From NCBI RefSeq assembly GCF_022539315.1, contig NC_066343.1, forward strand, positions 50,205,973-50,269,972: 64,000 nt of DNA. The letters run 5' to 3'. A model generated the notes under the pieces. It had not been told where the DNA came from and searched no databases. It worked only from the letters and a program-made list of their open reading frames with translations. A program made the position numbers and the translations under genes. Numbering within the stretch: the first letter of the stretch is position 1; every line of letters begins with the position of its first letter. The DNA comes from Serinus canaria. Its lineage: Eukaryota > Chordata > Aves > Passeriformes > Fringillidae. Shown here piece after piece: positions 39,275-48,939 of the stretch.

Positions 39275-40557
39275 TTTAAATGGGAATTCATGCTGAAGTC
39301 ACTGAAAAAAAATTCTCATGGAAAGAAAATGTTAGTGGCTACCCTGGTCAGACAGCCCCAATCTGGACATATGCTAGAACCTGTCATTAGTCCTTCTGCA
39401 CTTGCTGCTGCTGGTGCAATTGTGCATGTACAGGCTAAGCCACCAGTGACACGATGCAGAGATAGAGGGAGGCAGGGGTCTGCAAGCAGTCTTGAGAAAT
39501 TTCTCCCCAGAGATGTGCAACTCATGAAGATCACAGTGTGCTCAGTCCAGAAATGCTCACTCAGAAGAGCATCCCCATTAGCTTTTGGCCTTGGACCCAG
39601 AGGATGTTGGCACCGCTTGAAGAGAAGCTGTTGGGCAGGAGGCTGGATAGCAGTCCTGGGACATGATATTGTGCCCTTGCTTTGCACAACCAGTTCTGCT
39701 CATTCCAGCAGGGGCTTCTGTGTCCTTTGTAGTCGCATGGGAATCTTCAGGTGCCCTCTCAGGGCTGACTGCATGGCCACTGCTCTGCTCCTTGGGGAAT
39801 ACAGATAACCATGGCTGCAAGAAATCATTCTACTTGTGGGAGGAGATGCCAGCGCACACCTTGACCCACACTTTGCGCGATGCCCTGGGTTTTGCAGGGC
39901 TGAAGGGAAATCGTTCCGGAACCAGCCTTCTTCCTCTTCTTCCCCAAGTGATGAATTCCTACACTGTTACGTGAATGCATGGGAAGAGAAGTGATTATAT
40001 TTAATGTTTGTTTCAATACCTGTCCAAGTCTCTTCCTACCTTGTCTCATCCTTTATTTTTGTAGTTACTTTCCAATTTCAATTGACAATATCATGGCCCT
40101 CTTGCCAGTCACCTCTTTGCTCTTACTCTACTTTTCCTCCAGTGGCAGCAGCCTGAACAGAGGAACTAATGTGTGTTTTAACTTTAGGTTGCTCAGCATC
40201 TGGGGCAGCTTTTCCAGCCAAAGTAAACATGATTTCTTTGATATCATGTTGTTCTTCTTCAGAAACTTTTTCTCCCAAAAATATTTCACAGCCTTGATAT
40301 TTACCCATTTCATATGGTGGATACTAGCAGAACATGGGCTTTGCCTACCAGCAATTCTGTTTGGACCCAGACTGCCATGCTAGCCTCCTAAATAGAAAAG
40401 GCAGTGGCAAAAAAATCTTACCATCAACATTGATGATCCTTAAAAACCCCCAAAAACCAGGGGCATAAAACTTAGACTTCAGAAAATATTCTCAGGAAGA
40501 ACATAACTCCCTGTCCATTTTATTATAACTTCATCAGTGTTCTTTGCACTTCATCTC
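39275..40557. other. Intergenic; unassigned protein-like minus-strand frame
   Basis: The plus-strand ORF 39290-39808 (172 codons) has no recognisable motif. On the minus strand, 40314-40123 reads as an acidic peptide with EMGKYQGCEIF and SEEEQHDIKEIMF that looks more protein-like than its neighbours but stops on both sides. It could be a fragment of a processed pseudogene; I cannot name a parent gene. Confidence 0.35.
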
Positions 40558-41113
40558 TGTCAGGTTTTACCCCAGCTGTCACTCCCTCACCAGCATGATG
40601 GGGGAGAGAATTGGAAGGGTAAAAGCAAGAAATCTCAAGCATTGACATGAAAATAATTTAATAGGTAAAGCAAAAGCCTCATGAACAAGCAAAGCAACTA
40701 ATTCACTGCTTTCCATGGGCAAGCTTCCTTAAAGAAAAAGCAAGGCTCCATCATGCATAACAGTGACTTGGGAAGACAAATGCCATGATTTTGAACATAT
40801 CCCCTTTGCTTCATCTTCCCCCAGCTTTATATTTTGAGCACGATGCCATATGGTCTGTTAAAGTCTGGGATATCCCTGTGGTCAGTTAGGATCAGCTATT
40901 CCAGCTGTGTCCCCTTCTAACTCCTTCTACACCCCCAGCCCACTCACTGGTGGGGTGGTGTGAGGAGCAGAAAAGGCTTTGGCAGAAAGCATTGCTAAGC
41001 AATAATGAAAATGTCTCTCCATTGTCTACACCGTTTTCAGCATAAATCCAAAACACAGCCCCATAGCAGCTACTGTGAACAAAAAATTAACTCTTTCTCT
41101 GCTAAAACCAGCA
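40558..41113 (-). mobile_element. Solitary avian ERVL-type LTR, antisense
   Basis: The plus strand begins tgtcaggttttaccccagct and has atgggggagagaattgg, tttaataggtaaagcaaaag, gggaagacaaatgccat, cccccagctttatat and aactctttctctgctaaaac, in the order of a reversed avian ERVL LTR. On the minus strand a TATA-like atataaag lies near 40832-40825 and an ATTAAA polyadenylation signal near 40665-40657. No gag, pol or env sequence flanks it, so it is a solo LTR. It differs in sequence and orientation from the LTR at 36163 and does not pair with it. Confidence 0.85.
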
Positions 41114-42242
41114 GTGTCTCCCAATTTTTATTTCCATTAATTCCTCTTCACAGTACTTAGCTCTGCAAGGTGGCTTTAGCAGTTTTCTTCTAGATGGAGA
41201 TTTACTGGTCCTTCTACCACAGCTTTAATTTGGTTTTCTGTAAAAGTGGCCATGGACAGCTGCTTTATGGTCTCTTCTGAGTTTGTTACTATCAAATCAG
41301 ATTGAGACATTAACTGAACCCAAGGAATATGATGTGACCAAAAGAGAAGACTGAGCCAATAGCTTGAGATGTCAAATAAGCAAGAGGTAATCAGAGACTC
41401 CTCTGGAGATAAGCAAATGTTTTCATTGAACCAATCATCTATAATTACTTTAATGCTGTTAAAAATACAATGTATAAATGCATGAATATTGCAATAAACA
41501 ATTTTATGACCCATGGGTCATAGGGATTTCTTTGAATGCTTTCTCTCAGTGATGACAAAATCTACTGTGAGTGAACCTACCCAACACAAACCATCCAAAG
41601 AATGTGTACAGAGTTTGTGGTAAGGATATTCAGATAAATAAAACTGTTCCCTCCTATTACAGGGTCAACATTGGTTTGTGGTTTGTGGAACCAGGATTTT
41701 CTCAGGGAAATATGAAAAAACAGTTCTGACCACATACTGCCAAAATACAGTGCCTTTGTATTACTCAAAAATGGAGATTACATTCTACCTATGCAAGGTA
41801 TATCCATGACTTTGCTTGGAAAGGATATATTAATTCATGCCTTTTCACAAAACTGAGTGCAGTGGCACTTTGTGTTATCCCAGAAATAACAACTTTTCTG
41901 TGCTGCTGTGATGGAAGTTGTTAAAAGTAGTATTACCAGTATTACCAGGAGGAGAAAGAGGTTTTTCTTGTATCATTTATGCGATATACACAAGTATAGG
42001 CTATTGTTCCACATAATGACAATATAATAGCTGCTATCTCTAAAGTATGCCTGAGGACGGCTGCAGTGAAATAGATCGGGCTAATACAAATCTTGCCTAC
42101 CTTGAGCTTTGAAGAACTATTGTACCCTTTCAAACATGAAATTAGAAATGGTTTTGGAACCAGCATAAGGAGAAGTTAGAAAAAATCCCCACAATTAAAG
42201 AAGTTCAAGCTATCATAGGGAAAATGGAATTGAATGTTTAAT
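41114..42242. other. Intergenic, no gene seen
   Basis: AT-rich sequence between the antisense LTR and a CR1 remnant. Nothing is recognised. Confidence 0.6.
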
Positions 42243-42340
42243 TGAATCATAGGATAACCTAACTTGGAAAGGACCCACAAGAATCATTTAATCCAATTCC
42301 TGACCCGGCACAGGACAACCTCAAAAACCAGACTATGAAT
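42243..42340 (-). mobile_element. CR1 LINE 3' end remnant, antisense
   Basis: The plus strand reads gaatcataggataacctaac, ttggaaaggacccacaag, then aatccaattcctgacccgg. This is the reverse complement of a CR1 3' terminus. The remainder of the element is missing or too diverged to see. Confidence 0.83.
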
Positions 42341-45300
42341 ATTTAGAAAAGAACATTTTAAAAAATTCCTTCTTTTCTGATTTTATAATGTACTTGATCA
42401 TGGATCTATGTTCCTCCATTGGAAATCATACTTTTCAGCATTGCTCTACTTCCTTTGCAAATAATGAGAAAGAACAAAATTTCTTTGTATTTCAAAAATA
42501 TAGCACCACCCTAGAATTACCCAAAGAGGTTATCATGCAACTTCTGTCAAGAAAGTTGCGTTATAACCTGATAGAAAATCAGGACAATTTTTAGGAGGCA
42601 GTCATGGCAGACCCTGCCTATCCCATAGCATGGTTCCAGCTCCACAAGGACTCTCACTGGGGCACTGCCATGACCGGACTAAAAGGCACACCCCTGGGCA
42701 CAAAGCTAACACTGATGGTGAACCCTTAAATTAGAATGCCCAGTGGTGGTGGTTTCTGTCCACCCCCAAAACAGGAGCCCCTTAGCAAAATGCTCAGCTT
42801 ACTGAGCTCTCTTGGCACCCCTGCTGTACACCCTCCACCCAGGCCTTTCAGTAAATTCTGCAGTGCAACTCTTAGTCAGCACATCCCAACCTACTGCAAA
42901 ATACCAATGACTAGGAATAACTTATTAACTTAAAGAGCACCCTTAAATCATCTGTACTTTGTGTCAGCCTATTGGAGTGCCTGAGGCAGATGAATGCAAA
43001 AACCCCCAGAAAACAAAGGGAAACAAACAAACAAACAAACAAAAGCCAAAATTATGCTGCAAAATCATACAAATAGTAACATCGCTGTTAAGCCAAAATA
43101 ATGCAGTGCACAAAAGGGGAAAGGAACCAGATGGTCCATCATGTAGGTGGTCTCCTACAAATTCCAACTGTGGAATTTGTTTTGAGATACATATAAAAAT
43201 AAGTTAACCATTTCTACCATTTATGCTGTTCGAATACCAAGTTCTGTTGAAAAAGTAGGAGGCTTGTGGTACTTTAAACACTTAAAGGATGGGATGACTG
43301 CAACCGTAGGACTACAGGCTACATCAGTAGAATGGCTAAACACTGTTTAGGCAGTATCAGAGTCACAAACTATTCTTTTAGGAATAAGACTCATTGTTAC
43401 TTTTGACAAAATAAGAGCACTAGAATGAAAGGCTGCATCAAAGTCCTTGCATGCACAAAAAGTTCTAGGCAAGGGTGCAAAATTATGCACTACTCTGGTT
43501 GCAGCTATGCAATACATGAAATTCCTGCAGCCTTGGAGATTTCTGATGCCTCCAGTGTAGGAGCAGGGTCTGTTGGACCTTCCAGTAGGAAGATGGAGCA
43601 GTTCCCCAGATTCTGTGTTTGGAAGCCTGCCAGTGCACTGTATGATATTATGCTTGCCTAGATTTCTTGCTTTCTATTCTCTGTGCAGTAGCGATTTGTC
43701 ATTTCTATTGTAGCGTCCTTGAGAGAACAGGACCCTAGATAAAATAATAATTTCTAAGCCATTCTAAATCCTACAGAACTAGCAGAGCTGGCAGGTAACT
43801 TCTGAAAAATATTGTAAGACATGACTTAAAATGACATGAAAATATTATGTAAAATATCTACTTGCTGTTAATTCCCAGAGGCAGCTTTAGAAAATTCAGC
43901 TTGGAGAGAAAACATCAACAAAAACAAATAAACAAAAACAAACCACCAAAAAACTCCACCCTTTTCTTTGGAGCATCTCCATGTGCTTTTGCCACCTGAA
44001 TATCTAGGATGGAGCAGCATGTGGCCAACAGCTGGCATTTTTATTTTTTGATATTTTTCATATTCATTGAAATTTGTCTCCTTTGTGCCTGTAGTGATTT
44101 AAGGGACTAACAGCTTGGCTGATGGTCCTCCAGCATGGACAGGGTGTGCTGCCAAGGCAGACAGGTTTTGGGCAGCCTGTGGCCAGGCAGCACATGGGGG
44201 TCACGGTGGCCAACAGCCCAGTGCAGGAACTCTGAGCTCCCAGCTGCCCCCAAATGAGACAGATGATAGTGCACATATAGTCATTCTAAACACATGGCTT
44301 GGTCTGTCTCCCCTGCTAAGTCAAGACTGAGCTTTAAAACTGGCTTGAAAGGAAACACATGTGGGGACTCTGGACCACAGAGTTCTTCAGGTTGGTGTGA
44401 TAGGACATAACCTGTATTTTACCCCTAGTACCCAAATTAAATTGTATAACTTGAAGTCCTTCAATAAGAATTAAAACCCTGACAAACTCAGTTCCTGAAG
44501 CCCTAACTATATCCCACAAGAGAGACCATTCTCTCTCTGGTTCAGAAGAGTTGACAACTGAGCCCTGAGCTCAAAGGATGCTCAAAACTACTGCCTGATG
44601 CCAATCACTTTGTCTTATCACTGTTTTTGCAGCTGATGATGCTTTAATTATCCATCCAGCTTTGTGGTACGATGGGTACCATTGCCTTCAATACTTTTAT
44701 TATCATTTATTTCTGAATTTTAAGCACCATCCTAATTAGTAAAAATTACATAAAACGGCTGTATTTTTCCTCCAACAGTGGAGAAGCAATTTTATTTTCA
44801 TCAAAAACTACATGTTCTTTTCATAGCAAATGTCAGGATAAAATTATGCAAAATAATTATTTTTTAATTTGTCTCTTTTTAATTGTCCAGTGGAAAATCT
44901 TTTTATTTTCATTTTGTGCTCATTGCAGTTAAATAAGTACTTTTTTCTTTTTTTCACTTTTATTTTTTTTTTCCACTAAAGAAAAAGAGGGAAATTACTC
45001 TGATAAAACATAATAAAGTTTTCCACTGGGAACTAACGCAAAATGTTACTTGGTGTTATTTTTCCCTCACTTCAAGACAGAAAGCTAAAAGTGAGAAAAA
45101 ATGTTATTTTTAAAAGCAATAGTGTTGCTTTCTTCACTTTTTTTTTTTAATATGTGGCTTCTCCTTTTCTGTGGAGAAAGTGGAAGGAGTGGGAAAAGAT
45201 TAAACACCAATTGAAATGGATATTTCACAATAACTTAATAGAAGCTGTTTCTACTTTGAAACTTAAAAAGTAATCACTAAAATTTAAGTAATATTTTTAA

Positions 45301-48229
45301 AATACCTGAAATGAATGTTGGTCAAGTAATTTTTATTTTCCATTTAAAGATAGGTAAAGATAAAGCCTGCCATCCTAAACTGTAGAGTATTTCCCAAGAG
45401 TCTGCAACCCCAGCTCCATCTCCACAGTGCTGCTCTCCAACCTCTTGTTCCCCAGTCTGTATGTCAATTGGTCTGAGGCAATCCATATGGATATGTATTT
45501 CTTTTATGGTAGGGATGACACTTTACCTGAGACAAAGGGCCAGTCTAAAGGTTTGTACATCACTGAAACTTCATTTAAAATTTGAAGTTTGGACTTGAAT
45601 GAAGCTTGAATATTAGTGGGTAAAAAATGGCACAGACTACTAAGAAGCATGTTTTAAACTTCAAGCACTTTATTTAAACTGCCTCTTTAAAAAATACAAC
45701 ATCTAAAAAATACAGCTTTGCATGTACTATTTGACCACATTCAGCTGTGGGACTCCAATTTGGTATTAAACATAGTAAAACAACAAAATCAAGCCAAGGC
45801 AATCAAAAGCCAGACAGGTGCAGATCTCAATCACTCTCTTTGAAACGGTAAGATATATATTACATAGTCCATGAATGTTGCTGTTTCTTCTACTGAAGGG
45901 GCATTGCTATGTGATTTAGCTGCAGATAGGCAGGAGGTGTCACTCTCAAACTGTGGGGGTCACAGCACACTAAGTCAGCCCTGTGCAGCATATTTCCACA
46001 TTTCCCTCAGCAGTGGACCTGATGCTCCATATTTCAGAATATAAATTAGTTTCCAGGTAGGGAAAGATGGTGACAAACAAATCTAACTGACAGAGATACT
46101 GTTCACAGTGTGAACAGTGGCTATGGAGCTGGGACTCTGCAGCTTCCTCAGAGATAGGTTCTGGGGGATAAAGCACCTTTCTCATCTACCTTCCATCCCA
46201 GATGAGGCAGCATATGTTTGTTAATAGACAAAGCCAGAAGTCTGCATCCTTTAAAGACTTCAGCACAAGACCATGTTTTTTCCAAAGACAACCTCTTGTC
46301 CTTAGGGTTTTAATGGGTGCTGCATCACCCATCACAAGACAGTTTGACTGTAACAGTTCATCTTTTATCATACCATGTTCTAACTGTGTTATTTAGCACT
46401 GCAGTATAAAATAGAGGACTACCTGAGCAGGCTATTTCAAATGTAACTGTATCACCTACCTGTATGTATCAGAGAATGAAATGCATTCTTTTCAGTTCTT
46501 ACTTTTCAAATTCACAGGCAATTTTCCAGCTATGGATGTTTCCACTTTTACTTAAAATAAGAAAGTGCTTAAAAGCACATATAGTGCCTTTTGAGTACTG
46601 GTGTGCATTTCTCTGACTATCACATTTAACCTGCTGTGCTTGTGAGGCAAGTAATTGTTTTACCTTTATGTCCAGGAACCAGCATTTGTCTATTATGCAA
46701 CCAGCTGGCAAGACCCCTTGTCAAGCCCCTTCCATGCTTGAGAGATGAGCTGCTCTTTCTGGTGATTGACATAAAGGCATATCCCAAAACTACAGATTGC
46801 AGTGACAGAAGCCTGAAGCTGGCTTTCTCCAGTGGGTACCACGTGGCAGGTCTTGAAGGTATCTACAATATTATTAGGATGGGGGTCAGATAGGAAAAGG
46901 CTACAAAGGATGGACATTATTTCTAAGTAGGCCTCTATACCATCCCATGTGACAGCAAAGTCACAGTGGGGCTCAGATTAAGGGAGGTGTTCCCAACAGG
47001 AACACACTGCACCTCTGAATACCTTGCACACCTTAAAACTGCTACTAGTTCTGCTGCATCTATGCCATTGTATTTGTTCTATCAGCAGTGTCAGCTCCAG
47101 TGAAGAACGAGCACTGCTGCTCTTTACCACTGTGTCATCTCAGCCACCTGACATGGCTGTGAAAACGCTTGTCCGCACTCCACAACCTTCAGAATAATGG
47201 CAGTTCAGGAAAAGTCTACTTTGGATGCAACATCCAAACACACCACACCGTGTAAGCCAAGACTCTGAGTGCTGTATTTATGCAGAGGAACTATTCATAT
47301 CAAAACCACTAGGTGCTATAGACAGATACAACACCAGCACTTACAATGATCCTGATTAACCTTTGTGGGTTGAAACTGTAGCCTCTAGGCTAGTAAGACA
47401 GAAAAAACTTAAGAGTGACAAACTGAAATGCATGCGAATTAATCCACTGTGCCCTGGTACAAAATACGAAGAAGACAAGGTTGATATACTGGTTCATCCA
47501 GGCAAGCACTCTGTTCCTGAGCAGTAGGCAGGGAATTTGCACACCCAGCACTGTAATAAGCTGCAGACAGAGGATGTGTCTTCTCAGTCAGGGACAAGAG
47601 GTTATCTTAAAAAACAAGCTATAAAAGTTAATATCATTTCCTATGTCACAGTAAAATTTATCCCGCATCACTTGAGCCATATAAACAAGAGGCTTAGTGT
47701 AAATGAGTGGCTTGTTTATGTCAGTAAAGTGAGAGGAACATCTCAGACAGATTTGATTTCTCCATCTCTCGTTAGGAGGGAGTAAGACACTTTTCAGTGG
47801 TGGTTATCACTTTATTGGGTTATTGGGGTGTAGATACTAATATATGTGAGAAGAGAAACGAAACCTTTGGTTCTGTCATTTTGTAAGTTTTCTGCTATCA
47901 TTGATCCCTGGAGATGCTTGAGTCCGGTCAACACTACTTATCAAAGCCCTTTGAATTTCTGCAGCTTTGAATAAGTTAAGACTGCAGGTTTCAGAATGTT
48001 GTCCAAAACCAGTATTTTTCTGGTGTCATACATCCGTGGGCATTGAATATGTGCAGAAGGGCTACGTGTGAAGTATCTTATCAAATTACCTGCTTTCAAA
48101 TTTAAAAAGTTAGAAAGAATACTTAGATTGCTGGGTGAGGGTGTGTGTTTAAGTATGACTCAAATTTTGCTGCAGTAGTACAGCAAGATGTAGGAGAAGA
48201 CAATTCTTTGGGCAGTGGCACTGCTTTTT
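42341..48229. other. Proximal upstream region of MAP1B, no gene seen
   Basis: No coding exon or RNA gene is recognised. The segment 42590-42930 is CA/CCC-rich and may be a decayed repeat. The segment 44600-45360 is strongly T/A-rich with many TAATTA-, TTTATTTTCATT- and TTTTCCACT-type words and could hold distal regulatory sequence for MAP1B. A short A/C-rich tract lies at about 43919-43955. Confidence 0.55.
43021..43044. repeat. (CAAA)n microsatellite
   Basis: About five perfect CAAA units occur here, preceded by an A/C/G-rich stretch. Confidence 0.9.
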
Positions 48230-48541
48230 CATCCGCTTCTGGAACGCTGCTGGAGTCCCGATGCCGGCTTTCGCGCATGAGCTCCTCAGGTCTGCCAGGC
48301 CATCTACCTGCGGCTCCTCATCGCCCTGTTTTAAGTGACGGGCCTAGGGGTAACCGGCCGGCAGGGTGACGCCCCGAACGGGCGCGGGTACCGAGAAGCG
48401 GGAGGGGAGCTGGCCCAGGGGTCCCACGGCCGGGCCGGGAACCAGGCGCGGGGCGCACCCCTTGGCGTCCCCTCGGGGCGTTGTTCGCCCCCCGCGTCCT
48501 TCCTGCTTCCGGGGGCCGCCGCGGGGAGGATTTGCCGCAGA

Positions 48542-48549
48542 TGACATCA
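48542..48549 (+). promoter_or_regulatory. CRE-like / AP-1-like site with adjoining E-box
   Basis: TGACATCA differs by one base from the palindromic cAMP response element TGACGTCA. It overlaps an E-box CAGCTG at 48548-48553. The pair lies about 100 bases upstream of the TATA box, a usual place for an activating site. Binding is inferred from sequence only. Confidence 0.45.
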
Positions 48550-48649
48550 GCTGTGGATGCTGGAAAGGCGGCGGCGGCGCGGAGGATGCGCCGGCTCCCC
48601 CCCTTCCTCCTCCTCCTCCTCACCAGGTCCCTGCCCTGCACCGTCTCCG

Positions 48650-48657
48650 TATAAAAG
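48650..48657 (+). promoter_or_regulatory. TATA box of the MAP1B promoter
   Basis: The sequence TATAAAAG sits in otherwise GC-rich DNA 112 bases before the MAP1B ATG. It is followed at the expected distance by an initiator-like sequence. Mammalian MAP1B is known to have a TATA-containing promoter, so this fits the family. Confidence 0.8.
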
Positions 48658-48682
48658 CGCCGCCGCCTCCCCACCCGCCCTC

Positions 48683-48761
48683 ATTCCCTCCTTGCCGCCT
48701 GCGGAGCTGCCGCCGAGCGGCCCCTCTTCGCTCAGCGCCCCGGAGCCGCGGGGCGGAGGCG
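48683..48761 (+). other. MAP1B: MAP1B 5' untranslated region (predicted)
   Basis: This is the stretch between the predicted start site and the MAP1B ATG. A tCAttcc sequence around 48681-48687 fits the initiator consensus and lies about 30 bases downstream of the TATA box. The segment is very GC-rich and contains no upstream ATG. The exact start is inferred; alternative starts upstream are likely, as the rodent gene is known to use more than one. Confidence 0.5.
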
Positions 48762-48939
48762 ATGGCCACCGTAGTGGTGGAAGTGGACTCGGAGCCCTCC
48801 TGCAGCATCCCCAACCCGACCTCCACCTCGCCCAGTCTCTCCCACCGCTTCCTAGACAGCAAGTTTTACCTGCTGGTGGTCATCGGCGAGCTGGTGACCG
48901 AGGAGCACCTGCGGCGGGCCATCACCAATATCGAGCGAG
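48762..48939 (+). CDS. MAP1B: MAP1B coding exon 1
   Basis: This exon encodes residues 1-59 of MAP1B plus the first base of codon 60. The peptide opens MATVVVE and contains SPSLSHRFLDSKFYLLVV and VTEEHLRRAI, which I recognise as the conserved N-terminus of vertebrate MAP1B. The start codon is chosen by this homology. The frame stays open for several hundred bases upstream, but that part is GC-driven and does not look like MAP1B. The ATG context is good (G at -3 and G at +4). The exon ends with CGA G followed by a canonical gtgagg donor, leaving phase 1. Compared with my memory of the human protein there are a few substitutions around residues 8-22 and near residues 41-59. MAP1A was considered, but its N-terminus lacks this MATVVVE start. 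Confidence 0.95.

Noticed and set aside
39290..39808. 172-codon plus-strand ORF
   Set aside because: Begins in an A-rich tract, has no known motif and competes with a 123-codon ORF on the other strand; no sign of coding constraint.
36163..41113. A provirus bounded by the two LTRs
   Set aside because: The LTRs are in opposite orientation, unlike in sequence, and no gag, pol or env-like frame lies between them.
1..48229. CARTPT, the expected upstream neighbour of MAP1B
   Set aside because: No frame contains the conserved cysteine-rich CART peptide, so CARTPT must lie further upstream.
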